From Rhodococcus sp. P1Y (GTDB lineage: Bacteria; Actinomycetota; Actinomycetes; Mycobacteriales; Mycobacteriaceae), in contig NZ_CP032762.1 in assembly GCF_003641205.1 (NCBI RefSeq), positions 5,600,001 through 5,664,000 on the forward strand: DNA of 64,000 nt. The letters run 5' to 3'. A program made the translations under genes and the position numbers. Shown one piece after another: positions 40,755-49,721 of this stretch. The notes beneath the pieces were generated by a model, which was given only the letters and a program-made list of their open reading frames with translations, ran no database searches and had not been told where the DNA came from. Position 1 is the first letter of the stretch. Each line of letters begins with the position of its first letter.

Positions 40755-42620
40755 ATGAAAAGTTCAGCACCACACCGCATCGCCATCGTCGGTGCAGGCC
40801 CGCGCGGTACCGGCGTGCTCGAACGGTTGCTCGCTCACCTTGGCGCACGCCACGATGACCGCCGCGTCTGCGTCGACGTCTTCGATCCGTTCCCTGCGGG
40901 CGCGGGCCGAATCTGGAGGGGCAGCCAACCGTCCTTGCTGTGGATGAACTCGGTCGCAGCGGACGTCACGATGTTCACCGATGAGACCACCATCGTCGAC
41001 GGCCCTGTCGTACCGGGCCCGACGCTGGCCGAGTGGGTGCACGACAACATCGAGTCGCTGCGCAACGATCCCGAGCTCGTCGACGAACTGATCGACTTCA
41101 CACCCGCTTCTTTTGCGTCTCGAACCCTGCAGAGCAGGTATCTGGAATGGGTATTCGCTCGGGCGCTGACCGGGACCTCCTCCGATGTCCGTGTGCACCG
41201 TCGGACCGTCGTAGATGTTCAGGATGGCGACGTTCAGACGCTGACCCTCGACGACGGCTCAACGGTCGAGGCGGATGTTCTCCTGCTCGCCCAAGGCCAT
41301 CCCGATGCCCTGCCCTCGGCCGCGGAGAACTATCTGAGGACCTTCGCCGAGTCGCACGGCCTGACCTACGTCGGCCCCGGTTATACAGCGGACCTCGACC
41401 CCGACGTGGTGCCCGAATCCGAGCCGATTCTCGTTGCGGGACTGGGCCTGGCGTTCATCGATTGGATGGTGCTGCTTGCCGAAAGCCGCGGCGGCAGGTT
41501 CAGTCGCTCCGTCGATGGCGAACTTTCGTACCAGCCCTCGGGCCGCGAGCCCGTCATCTACGCGGGTTCGCGTCGCGGCGTGCCCTACCACTCGAAGATC
41601 GGGTACGACATCGCCGCTGCCAGGCCGCCCCTGCCCAAGTACTTCTCCGCCGACTCGTTCCCTGGCGAGGGCCGGCTCGACTTTCGACACGACATCTGGC
41701 CGCTCGCTGCGAAAGAGATTGCGGGAGCTCACTTCTACGAGCTGTTCGCATCCCACCCCGAACGCACCAACGGAACGTGGGCCGACTTCGAGAGCCAGTT
41801 CGATGCAGTGGAGTGGGGTTCCACAGCGTCGGCCGAGTTGGTCGAGTACTTTGTCCCCAAGGACGACGATCGGATAGATCTCGAACGCATCGACCGGCCG
41901 CTCGCCGGCGAATCGTACGATGGGATCGACGACGCCACCTCGCGAGTATCCGGCTACATCGCCGCAGATCTCGCACGACGCGCCGATCACCACTACAGCA
42001 GTGACGCGGCAGTGTTCAGCGCGTTGCTGTCCGTGTACATGACAACCGGAGAACTATTGCGCCGCGGGCGTATTCCGGCAGAATCGGTGGCTGTCGACAT
42101 CGAGGGATGGTTGCATTCGTTCTTCAGCTTCATCGCCAGCGGACCCCCGCCGCAACGGTTGGAGCAACTACGCGCACTCGCGGCCAGCGGCATCGTCCGG
42201 TTCCTCGGCCCCGACACCACGTTCAGCGCCGACACCACTACAGGCGTGTTCTCGGCGCAGAGTGCCTCGCATTCCGAAATCGTGACCGCCCGGACTCTCG
42301 TCGACGCCCGTCTGCCGGTGGCGTCGATCCAGTCGAGCGGTGACGCGTTGCTACGCACGTTGCACGCGCGCGGCGAGATGGTCGAGGTGCGCGCGAACGA
42401 AAAGAGCGCAGCCAAGATCTCGGTCGACGGACGTTCCCGAATTCTTCACTCCGACGGTTCGACTCACGACAGGCGGTACGCGGTAGGCCCGTGGGTCGCG
42501 GGCCACAACTGGTCTTCGGCATTTCCACGACCTCGAACCAACGCGGGATTCTTCCGGCACAACGATGCACTGGCGATCGAACTCCTGCCGAGTGCAGCTC
42601 CGCTGCCTGTGCGCGCGTAG
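40755..42620 (+). CDS. FAD/NAD(P)-binding oxidoreductase
   Basis: This 621-residue protein belongs to the FAD-NAD(P)-binding family (PF13454-type). It has the dinucleotide site HRIAIVGAGPRGTGVLERLL and WMNSVAADVTMF, and a second nucleotide region PILVAGLGLAFIDWMVLLAE. The ATG at 40755 is chosen because GGAGAGG lies 8 bases upstream; the frame further up lies inside the riboswitch. It heads the plus-strand organosulfur operon, so a redox step in sulfur assimilation is likely, but the reaction is unknown. Its stop TAG lies inside a palindromic repeat. Confidence 0.82.
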   Translation: MKSSAPHRIAIVGAGPRGTGVLERLLAHLGARHDDRRVCVDVFDPFPAGAGRIWRGSQPSLLWMNSVAADVTMFTDETTIVDGPVVPGPTLAEWVHDNIESLRNDPELVDELIDFTPASFASRTLQSRYLEWVFARALTGTSSDVRVHRRTVVDVQDGDVQTLTLDDGSTVEADVLLLAQGHPDALPSAAENYLRTFAESHGLTYVGPGYTADLDPDVVPESEPILVAGLGLAFIDWMVLLAESRGGRFSRSVDGELSYQPSGREPVIYAGSRRGVPYHSKIGYDIAAARPPLPKYFSADSFPGEGRLDFRHDIWPLAAKEIAGAHFYELFASHPERTNGTWADFESQFDAVEWGSTASAELVEYFVPKDDDRIDLERIDRPLAGESYDGIDDATSRVSGYIAADLARRADHHYSSDAAVFSALLSVYMTTGELLRRGRIPAESVAVDIEGWLHSFFSFIASGPPPQRLEQLRALAASGIVRFLGPDTTFSADTTTGVFSAQSASHSEIVTARTLVDARLPVASIQSSGDALLRTLHARGEMVEVRANEKSAAKISVDGRSRILHSDGSTHDRRYAVGPWVAGHNWSSAFPRPRTNAGFFRHNDALAIELLPSAAPLPVRA

Positions 42621-42651
42621 TTACCGCCGAACGTAACTACCCACGCACAGG
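42606..42651. repeat. Palindromic repeat, family B, locus 2 (single unit)
   Basis: The element reads CCTGTGCG, CGC, GTAGTTAC, an 8-base centre, GTAACTAC, CCA, CGCACAGG. Both arm pairs are perfectly complementary. The TAG of the upstream FAD gene is within GTAGTTAC. It lies between two genes of the same operon, so it may act as an mRNA processing or partial termination hairpin. Confidence 0.85.
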
Positions 42652-42734
42652 GGATAAAACCCCACCTGGGCAAACTTTGATTCACGCAAACGTAAACTGT
42701 TGTCGCCCCGTCCGGTCCGGGGTTGGCTGTGCGA

Positions 42735-43832
42735 ATGCGTACATTCCGTACTTCATCAGCACACCGAAGATCGATCCGTACAGCCGCAGTGGCCGTCACC
42801 GCGCTCATGACGGCGGTCGGTGCACTGGCCGGCTGCGCGAGCGACGACACCCCCGCGAACGCGTTGGCGTCGGATGCCCCGCTGCCTACGGAGATTCCGG
42901 CGGGCACGAAACTGGTCATCGCCGACCAATCCGAGTTCCAGCAGTCCGTCCTGAGAGCATCGGGAGAGCTCGACAAGCTCCCCTTCGAGTACGAGTTCGC
43001 AAATTTCGTCGGTGGACCGGCCATCCTCGAGGCCTTTCGCGCAGGCGCAGCCGACGTGGCGCGGGTCGGTGACACACCGCCGATCCAGGCACTCATCGCA
43101 GGCCAGGACGTGCCGATCATTCTCGGCACCCAATCGAATCCGGACAACACCCGATTGGCGGTAGCCGCGGATCGTGACATCACGACGCTTGCCGACCTGA
43201 AGGGCAAGAAGATCGCGTACGCGGAAGGCACCGCCCAGCAGGCTATCGTCCTTCGCGCACTGGCAAGATCCGAGCTGAACACCGAGGATGTCGAGCTCGT
43301 CAGGTTGCAGCTCGGCGAGTTCCCCGACGCGATCAGAACGGGTCAGGTCGACGTTGCGCCGCTGGGCGAACCCAACCTCACGCGATTCCTGAAGAACCCA
43401 GGAACAACACTGATCGACACGTCGGAGTCCGGCGGAACGTCCACTGGCCTGTCGTACCTGTATGCGCGCGCCGAAGCGATCCAAGACCCGGCGAAAGCCG
43501 CTGCGCTGCAGGCCTACATCGCCAGCTTCGTTCGAGCGGTTCAGTGGACCAACAACAATCCCGACGAGTGGCTGCAGAAATACTACGTCGAAGGCCAGGG
43601 TTTGACGGCGGAGGACGGCAAGCGCATCGTCGACTCGCTGGGTCCGTACTCGTTTCCGAAACTCGACGAAGATCTTGTTCAACGACAGCAGGACACCATC
43701 GACATCATCGACGAGGCGGGCGAACTCCCCAAGTCGGTGGAGGCCGCGAACGGATTCGACCTTCGCTTCGCCGACGTGTCGAACCGGACCGTCGAAGAAG
43801 TCGGCGCTTCGTTCACCAGGGGTGAAAGCTGA
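42735..43832 (+). CDS. Sulfonate ABC transporter substrate-binding lipoprotein (SsuA-like)
   Basis: This 365-residue protein has a twin-arginine-free lipoprotein signal with lipobox ALAGC. The SsuA/NMT1-type binding fold follows: TKLVIADQSEFQQSVLRASG, FVGGPAILEAFRAGAADVAR, DTPPIQALIAGQDVPIILGT and DLKGKKIAYAEGTAQQAIVL. It should capture aliphatic sulfonates or related organosulfur anions. In-frame GTG (42729) and TTG (42723) starts are alternatives. It overlaps the permease gene by one base. Confidence 0.9.
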   Translation: MRTFRTSSAHRRSIRTAAVAVTALMTAVGALAGCASDDTPANALASDAPLPTEIPAGTKLVIADQSEFQQSVLRASGELDKLPFEYEFANFVGGPAILEAFRAGAADVARVGDTPPIQALIAGQDVPIILGTQSNPDNTRLAVAADRDITTLADLKGKKIAYAEGTAQQAIVLRALARSELNTEDVELVRLQLGEFPDAIRTGQVDVAPLGEPNLTRFLKNPGTTLIDTSESGGTSTGLSYLYARAEAIQDPAKAAALQAYIASFVRAVQWTNNNPDEWLQKYYVEGQGLTAEDGKRIVDSLGPYSFPKLDEDLVQRQQDTIDIIDEAGELPKSVEAANGFDLRFADVSNRTVEEVGASFTRGES

Positions 43833-44686
43833 TGGCCGTCGTCACTCCTACTCGTCAAGAGCGCAGGAACATTGCGTCGCCTTCGGTTCTGAAGCCCCGA
43901 AACATCTCCCGTCGCAGACTGGGTCCGGGCAAGGCGATCCCCTACGGTCTGGCGATCGGTCCCGGCATCCTGATCGCGCTCTGGATCGTGTCCTCGGCCA
44001 CGGGGATTCTCGACCCGCAGACGCTTCCGGCGCCGTCGACGATCTTCACGACGGCTCTGGATCTCATCGACGACGGCCGACTGCAAAGCAACCTGTCGAC
44101 ATCACTTCAGCGGGCGGTGATCTCCCTCGTGCTCGGTGTGGTTATCGGCGTGGCACTAGCGCTCGTCTCCGGCCTGTCTCGGCTCGGCGAATCGTTGGTC
44201 GACGGCCCGATCCAGATCAAGAGAGCAATCCCGACGCTTGCGCTCATTCCGCTGTTCATCGTGTGGTTCGGCATCGGTGAATCCATGAAGATAATTGTCA
44301 TCACCACCAGTGTGCTCATCCCCGTGTACATCAATACACATGCGCAGCTGCGGGGTGTCGACAACCGCTACGTCGAACTGGCCGAAACCGTCGGATTGTC
44401 GCGGTGGCAGTTCGTGCGTCGTATCGCGCTCCCCGGCGCGCTGCCCGGGTTTTTCACGGGTATGCGCATGGCCGTCACGATTTCGTGGCTAGCACTAGTC
44501 GTCGTCGAGCAGGTCAACGCAACGAGCGGCATTGGATATCTGATGACGCAGGCCAGAACCTACGGACAGATCGACATCATCGTCGTCGGACTCGTCGTCT
44601 ATGCCATCTTCGGACTGGTCGGCGACATCGTGGTCAGGCGCGTGGAACGGAGGGCACTGTCATGGCGACAGACACTGGGCGGGTAG
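43832..44686 (+). CDS. Sulfonate ABC transporter permease (SsuC-like)
   Basis: This 284-residue permease has six helices after a 40-residue basic N-terminus. The coupling-loop motif is GVDNRYVELAETVGLSRWQF, with the EAA-type glycine in RIALPGALPGFFTGMRMAV. SsuC/TauC-family permeases import sulfonates, taurine, nitrate or similar anions. Its 3' end overlaps the ATPase gene by 25 bp. Confidence 0.92.
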   Translation: MAVVTPTRQERRNIASPSVLKPRNISRRRLGPGKAIPYGLAIGPGILIALWIVSSATGILDPQTLPAPSTIFTTALDLIDDGRLQSNLSTSLQRAVISLVLGVVIGVALALVSGLSRLGESLVDGPIQIKRAIPTLALIPLFIVWFGIGESMKIIVITTSVLIPVYINTHAQLRGVDNRYVELAETVGLSRWQFVRRIALPGALPGFFTGMRMAVTISWLALVVVEQVNATSGIGYLMTQARTYGQIDIIVVGLVVYAIFGLVGDIVVRRVERRALSWRQTLGG

Positions 44687-45411
44687 GAACTGGGCGGGTA
44701 GACAGGGTGGTTCGCGCGAGTTCGCTCACTCGAGGGTTCGGAGATCGGGTCGTTCTCGACGCCATCGACCTAGACATTGCGCGCGGTGAGTTCGTCGCGC
44801 TCCTGGGCCGCAGCGGATCCGGCAAGAGCACGCTCCTACGTGCGCTGGCAGAACTCGATTACGACGTACTCGGTTCGGGGGAACTCGAGGTTCCGGCGAA
44901 TAGGTCGGTGGTGTTCCAGGATTCACGATTGCTGCCGTGGTCGCGGGTGCTCGACAATGTGACCCTCGGCCTTGGAGGGCGCGATGCCGCCGAACGTGGG
45001 CGAGCGGCATTGGCCGAGGTGGGTCTCGCCGGTCGCGAGAGCGCGTGGCCGAAGGAGCTGTCCGGCGGTGAGCAGCAGCGGGTCGCGCTCGCCAGATCTC
45101 TCGTACGTGAGCCCGAGCTCCTGCTCGCCGACGAACCGTTCGGCGCTCTCGATGCGCTGACTCGAATTCGCATGCACGCCTTGCTACGTGATCTGTGCGC
45201 TAAACACACGCCCGCAGTCCTGTTCATCACCCACGATGTCGACGAGGCGCTGCTCCTCGCCGACCGAGTTCTAGTCCTCGACGAGGGACGGATCGTCTCC
45301 GATCAGCATGTCGAACTCGATCTGCCACGCACACACAGTGATCCGAAGTTCGTCGCTCAACGGGAAGATCTCCTTACCGCGTTGGGCGCATTCGAGAAAG
45401 TGACGTCATGA
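44662..45411 (+). CDS. Sulfonate ABC transporter ATP-binding protein (SsuB-like)
   Basis: This 249-residue ATPase has Walker A LGRSGSGKST, Q-loop VVFQDSRLLPW, signature LSGGEQQRVALA and Walker B LLLADEPFGALD. The Q-loop with DSRLLPW is characteristic of the nitrate/sulfonate/taurine family. The ATG at 44662 has GGAGG nine bases upstream; earlier in-frame starts lie inside ssuC. It overlaps the following monooxygenase gene by 4 bp. Confidence 0.93.
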   Translation: MATDTGRVGTGRVDRVVRASSLTRGFGDRVVLDAIDLDIARGEFVALLGRSGSGKSTLLRALAELDYDVLGSGELEVPANRSVVFQDSRLLPWSRVLDNVTLGLGGRDAAERGRAALAEVGLAGRESAWPKELSGGEQQRVALARSLVREPELLLADEPFGALDALTRIRMHALLRDLCAKHTPAVLFITHDVDEALLLADRVLVLDEGRIVSDQHVELDLPRTHSDPKFVAQREDLLTALGAFEKVTS

Positions 45412-46745
45412 CCAGGACTTTGCACTTCAACGCGTTTCTGATGACCACAGGCCACCACGAATCATCCTGGCGTTTACCACAGTCCGACCCGCGAGCAAGC
45501 GTCGACATCAAGCACTACCAGCGCCTGGCGCAGATCGCCGAGCGCGGCAAGTTCGACTCGATCTTCTTCGCCGACAGCCCCCAGCTGGTTGCCGACGTCG
45601 GCCGTCGACCGTCGGGCAATCTCGAGCCGTTGCAAATCCTGACGGCGGTCTCGACGGTGACCGAGCGCATCGGCCTCGTCGCCACTGCGACGACGAGTTA
45701 CAACGAGCCGTACAACCTCGCGCGTGCCTTCGCCTCTCTCGACCACATCTCCGGTGGCCGTGCGGGGTGGAACATCGTCACCACCGCGGGTCTCGATGCA
45801 GCACAGAACTTCAACCTCGACACACTGCCGAATCATGGTGACCGGTACGCACGTGCCGCCGAGTTCGTCGACGTTGCCCAACAGCTCTGGGACAGTTGGG
45901 ATGACGACGCTATCCTTGCCGACAAGGATGCCGGTGTCTGGGGAGACAACGATCGGGTCCGCACGGTCGATCATCGCGGTGAGTACTTTACCGTCCGCGG
46001 TCCGCTCAACGTTCCCCGTCCCATTCAGGGATATCCACTTCTGGTGCAGGCGGGTTCATCCGAGGACGGAAAGGTGCTCGCATCGAAATACGCCGAAGCG
46101 GTGTTCACTGCGCAGCAGACCATCGAGGATGCGCGAGCGTTCTATTCCGATCTGAAGCAGCGCACCGCGGCGGTCGGCCGAAACCCGGACCACATCAAGA
46201 TCCTGCCGGGAATCGTGCCCGTCATCGGTTCCACCGAAGCAGAGGCCCGAGAACTCGACGCAGAACTCGACCGCCTCATCGTCCCCGAATACGCCTTGCA
46301 GCAACTCGCGAAGACCCTCAAGGTGGATCCGTCGGTGCTCGCTCTCGACGAGCAACTACCTGCCGACCTACTCGCCGAGGAGCACATCGAGGAGGCAAAG
46401 AGCCGCTACACGCTGATCGTGGACCTCGCGCGTCGGGAATCCCTCACTGTCCGCGAACTGATCGGACGCCTGGGCGGCGGTCGTGGGCACCACACCTTCA
46501 CGGGCACGCCGCTGCAGGTGGCCGATTCGATCGAAACGTGGTTCCTCGGCGGAGCGGCCGACGGGTTCAACATCATGCCGCCTGCATTGCCGTCAGGACT
46601 GGAGGTCTTCGTCGACGAGGTGCTGCCGATCCTGCGGGCGCGGGGGCTATTCCGTTCCGAGTACGCCGGCACTACTTTGCGCGAGCACTACGGGCTCCCG
46701 AGGCCGGCGAATCGTTATGCGGCTGCGCCGCCCGTGTTCGCGTAG
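45408..46745 (+). CDS. LLM flavin monooxygenase (NtaA/SnaA/DszA family)
   Basis: This 445-residue luciferase-like monooxygenase uses reduced FMN from a separate reductase. Family marks are FADSPQLVADVGRRPSGN, ISGGRAGWNIVTTAGLDAAQ, QQLWDSWDDDA and the terminal GTTLREHYGLPRPANRY. DszA, NtaA and related enzymes oxidise dibenzothiophene sulfone, nitrilotriacetate or alkyl sulfones. As last gene of the SsuABC operon it probably cleaves a C-S bond of the imported compound. The stop TAG lies in palindromic repeat B locus 3. Confidence 0.9.
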   Translation: MTRTLHFNAFLMTTGHHESSWRLPQSDPRASVDIKHYQRLAQIAERGKFDSIFFADSPQLVADVGRRPSGNLEPLQILTAVSTVTERIGLVATATTSYNEPYNLARAFASLDHISGGRAGWNIVTTAGLDAAQNFNLDTLPNHGDRYARAAEFVDVAQQLWDSWDDDAILADKDAGVWGDNDRVRTVDHRGEYFTVRGPLNVPRPIQGYPLLVQAGSSEDGKVLASKYAEAVFTAQQTIEDARAFYSDLKQRTAAVGRNPDHIKILPGIVPVIGSTEAEARELDAELDRLIVPEYALQQLAKTLKVDPSVLALDEQLPADLLAEEHIEEAKSRYTLIVDLARRESLTVRELIGRLGGGRGHHTFTGTPLQVADSIETWFLGGAADGFNIMPPALPSGLEVFVDEVLPILRARGLFRSEYAGTTLREHYGLPRPANRYAAAPPVFA

Positions 46746-46845
46746 TTACCCTCCGATGTCATTACGCACTCACGGCCCAGGTCAGAGGTCGTGAGTGCGT
46801 AATGACGTTCCGCGGTAATTATTCGCGCACGGGCGGCGAAGCCGC
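46719..46845. repeat. Composite palindromic repeat, family B, locus 3
   Basis: Outer arms at 46719-46736 and 46828-46845 match as inverted copies with one difference (GCGGCT-CGCCGCCCGTG). Inside are facing units CGCGTAGTTAC...GTCATTACGCACTCAC (46740-46774) and GTGAGTGCGTAATGAC...GTAATTATTCGCGC, which form a long central stem. The element separates the convergent plus-strand monooxygenase and minus-strand oxidoreductase and probably serves as a bidirectional terminator. The TAG of the monooxygenase is within GTAGTTAC. Confidence 0.85.
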
Positions 46846-46851
46846 GGTTCG

Positions 46852-47790
46852 CTACGGAATCAGAATGAACTTTCCGCGCGGGTGCTCGGATTTCAGTTCC
46901 TCATGCGCCTTGGCCGTGTCCTCCAGCGGGAACGTCTTGGCGATCGTGACTTCGAACTCGCCGTCGCCCGCGGCGGCGACAAGATCGAGGCGTGCCTTCT
47001 TCCGCCTCTCCGCACTCTGCGGGTTTCCGCCACCGACGGACGGGAACCCCTCCTCGGCCGCGCGACCGAATGCTGCGATGGTAACGAGGCGCGCCTTGTC
47101 GACGAGAGCCAGGGACACGTCGATTGCCTCGTCGGTGCCCACCGTGTCGATGGCGACGTCGACGCCACCTGGCGCGAGTTCCTTCACACGTTCGAGCAAT
47201 CCGTCTCCGTACTCGACGGGCTCCGCACCGTACCCGCGGAGCACATTGTGGTTGACAGCGCGAGCAGTACCGATCACGCGAGCGCCGCGGGCCTTGGCCT
47301 GCTGAACGACGATCGATCCGACGCCTCCTGCTGCGCCGTGCACGAGCACCGTCTCACCAGCCTTCACGCCGGTGACCTCCAACGTGTCGTACGACGTTCC
47401 CGCCACGACCAGAAGACCTGCCGCGGCCTCCCATGAGAGAGACGCAGGCTTGGGTAGAACGGCGTCGGCCGGCACGAGGAGCTTGTCCGCGTACGCACCT
47501 TTCGCTCCGGAGACGATGACCTCGTCGCCGACGGAGATCGGCCCGCCCGGACCTGTCGTTATGTTGCCGACTGCGACAACGACGCCACTTGCTTCACTTC
47601 CGAGATGGAGAGGCAGGGTCGACTGATCCGACCCGAACGCTCCGCTGTAGAGCTTGTAGTCGATGGGGTTGACGCCGATGGCCTTCACCTCGACGAGTAC
47701 CTGCCCTGCCGCAGGCTTTGCGAGCGCCTCGTCGATTATCCGTACGACCTCGGGTCCGCCGAACGCTGTTGCTACCGCTGCTCGTGTCAT
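46852..47790 (-). CDS. Zinc-free MDR-family NADPH:quinone oxidoreductase
   Basis: This 312-residue medium-chain dehydrogenase/reductase has AIGVNPIDYKLYSGAFGSD, the nucleotide-binding VLVHGAAGGVGSIVVQQAKA and the tail HEELKSEHPRGKFILIP typical of quinone-oxidoreductase-like members. Structural and catalytic zinc cysteines are absent. I chose the ATG at 47790 with GGGAG upstream; a TTG at 47802 is too close to that site. It is downstream of the minus-strand organosulfur operon and may be cotranscribed over a 39-bp gap. Confidence 0.85.
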   Translation of the reverse strand: MTRAAVATAFGGPEVVRIIDEALAKPAAGQVLVEVKAIGVNPIDYKLYSGAFGSDQSTLPLHLGSEASGVVVAVGNITTGPGGPISVGDEVIVSGAKGAYADKLLVPADAVLPKPASLSWEAAAGLLVVAGTSYDTLEVTGVKAGETVLVHGAAGGVGSIVVQQAKARGARVIGTARAVNHNVLRGYGAEPVEYGDGLLERVKELAPGGVDVAIDTVGTDEAIDVSLALVDKARLVTIAAFGRAAEEGFPSVGGGNPQSAERRKKARLDLVAAAGDGEFEVTIAKTFPLEDTAKAHEELKSEHPRGKFILIP

Positions 47791-47829
47791 GTCTGTATTC
47801 AACTCCCACTCGATTCGAATCCATCCCTC

Positions 47830-48957
47830 CTATACGCGCAGTCGGGGTAATCCCCATTCCTTTCCGAGGAGTTCGTACGACCGGAGCCTGTCTGCGTGAT
47901 CGTGCGTCGTACTGGTCACGACGAGTTCCTCGGCGCCCGTGGCACGCTGCAAGCCGTCCAACTTCTCGGCGACCGTTGCGGCGGAGCCGACGAACCGCGT
48001 CGAAATGCGATCTTGAACGAGGACCGACTGCTCGTCGGTCAATGGGACCACCGTCTTGGGATCCGGGTACGGAATTGCGCCGTGCCCGCTGCGAATGCTG
48101 TAGACCCACTGTGCAAAGGACGATGCGAGATACGTTGCTTCCTCGTCGGATTCGGCCACCAACGCATCGGCGGACACCACGACGTACGGTTCTTTCAACA
48201 CCTCGGACGGAACGAATGACGCCCGGTAGGCCTCGACGGCATCGAGCGTCGTACCGGGACTGACGTGATAGTTCGCGACGAACGGTAAACCGCGTGCGCC
48301 TGCTACTTGTGCACTCTGGCCGCCGCTGCTACCGAAAAGCCACAGCTCCACCTGGGCACCACTACCGGGGGTCGCAGTCAAAGCGACTCCCGACGGTGTG
48401 GTGAATTCACCCCGGAGAAACGCGACGATGTCGCCGAGCTGCTCGTCGAAGTCGGGCGCTTCGGCTTTCGGCTGGACAAGTACCTCGCCCGTCGCCAAAA
48501 GTCGTTCGGACAGGAGCAACTTGCCGGTCTCGAACGGCTTCGGGAACAAGATTCCCTCGATGATCTTGTCCTTCCGCTCGGGCTGCGGCCGATCCTTACC
48601 CGCGAGAGCTTCTGCGCGGCGCTGGCCCGATCGCCCGATGCCGAGGTCGATACGACCCGGATAGACGGCGTCGACGATGCCGAAGGACTCGACGACCGAT
48701 GCCGCGGTGTGGTGACCGATCTGCACCGCGGCCGAACCGACACGAATCCTGTTGGTGGCAGCGGCGATCAATCCGACCAACACCGCGGGCGAGGAACTGG
48801 CGGCAGCGACAAAATGGTGTTCGGCGACCCAGTACCGCTCATACCCCCATTCCTCGGCTTGACGCGCGAGGTCGAGAGTGTTGCGCAGTGCCTGTGCGGC
48901 GGTCGACCCCTCGCTGATCGGCGAGAGATCGAGAACGGACAACGGCACTCTGCTCAT
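47830..48957 (-). CDS. LLM flavin oxidoreductase, MsnO8-type
   Basis: This 375-residue luciferase-like protein begins with the group signature PLSVLDLSPISEGSTAAQAL and contains YERYWVAEHHFVAAASSSPA and YPGRIDLGIGRSGQRRAEAL. It belongs to luciferase-family oxidoreductase group 1 (MsnO8-like). The ATG at 48957 overlaps the DUF1684 gene by 4 bp. It may act on a product of the upstream monooxygenases; substrate unknown. Confidence 0.88.
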   Translation of the reverse strand: MSRVPLSVLDLSPISEGSTAAQALRNTLDLARQAEEWGYERYWVAEHHFVAAASSSPAVLVGLIAAATNRIRVGSAAVQIGHHTAASVVESFGIVDAVYPGRIDLGIGRSGQRRAEALAGKDRPQPERKDKIIEGILFPKPFETGKLLLSERLLATGEVLVQPKAEAPDFDEQLGDIVAFLRGEFTTPSGVALTATPGSGAQVELWLFGSSGGQSAQVAGARGLPFVANYHVSPGTTLDAVEAYRASFVPSEVLKEPYVVVSADALVAESDEEATYLASSFAQWVYSIRSGHGAIPYPDPKTVVPLTDEQSVLVQDRISTRFVGSAATVAEKLDGLQRATGAEELVVTSTTHDHADRLRSYELLGKEWGLPRLRV

Positions 48958-49721
48958 GACGCCGACGCCGGACGGGGATCCTTCTCGCCGGCTTCTACAG
49001 CCACAGTCAGCTTGTTCTCCGCAGGTGCCACCGGGCACGTCGCGTAGTCGGTGAACGAGCACGGAAGATTCGACGCGCGGTTGAAGTCGAGGGACACCGA
49101 ACCGTTCTCGTCCGGATCGGTGACGACGAGCGTACGCGCAGCCGGGTAGGTGGTCACCCCACTTGTCGCATCGGTGAACAAAACACGCAGTCCACCTTCT
49201 TTGCCGCCGAAAGCGACGAACTGCTGCTTCTCACCGCCGAGTTCGAAGTCGATGACACCGACCGCGGTGTGGTGATGCTCCAGGCCCTCGACGACGGCAC
49301 CCGTCGTGACGATCTTGGCCTCCGGGTACGGCGCGAAGGTGCCTGTCACGCTCCACTTCTCGTCCGGTGTGTAGGCGGGAATGCCCGTGAAGGACTCGAG
49401 GTGGGGCGACTTCGGATCGTGGACACGCAATGCCACCGAGCCGGTACGACGGATGACCTCGATACGCCGGTCGCCGTCCTCGACGAGGATTCCAGGCGCG
49501 CCCTCGATCGGTTCGATCTTGTCTACCGCGAGACCGTCGATGTACACGAAGTCCTCGTCGGCGCGCCAACGGCCGGGAAGGTCACCGATGTTCTCGAACT
49601 CTTCGGTCAACCAATACAGCCCCGTCAGCGACACCCAGCCGAGCGGATCGCTGTAGTAGCTCTCACGCTCGGCGTGCCACTCGTTCCAGGAAGCCTCGAA
49701 AGTGTTCAGGGTCGTGGTCAT
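48954..49721 (-). CDS. DUF1684 domain protein
   Basis: This 255-residue protein matches DUF1684: SWNEWHAERESYYSDPLGWV, SLTGLYWLTEEFENIGDLPG and the C-terminal SVSLDFNRASNLPCSFTDYA with TCPVAPAENKL. The family is cytoplasmic and of unknown function. Here it is translationally coupled to flavin monooxygenases on both sides (4-bp overlaps), which ties it to organosulfur or related catabolism. Confidence 0.9.
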   Translation of the reverse strand: MTTTLNTFEASWNEWHAERESYYSDPLGWVSLTGLYWLTEEFENIGDLPGRWRADEDFVYIDGLAVDKIEPIEGAPGILVEDGDRRIEVIRRTGSVALRVHDPKSPHLESFTGIPAYTPDEKWSVTGTFAPYPEAKIVTTGAVVEGLEHHHTAVGVIDFELGGEKQQFVAFGGKEGGLRVLFTDATSGVTTYPAARTLVVTDPDENGSVSLDFNRASNLPCSFTDYATCPVAPAENKLTVAVEAGEKDPRPASAS

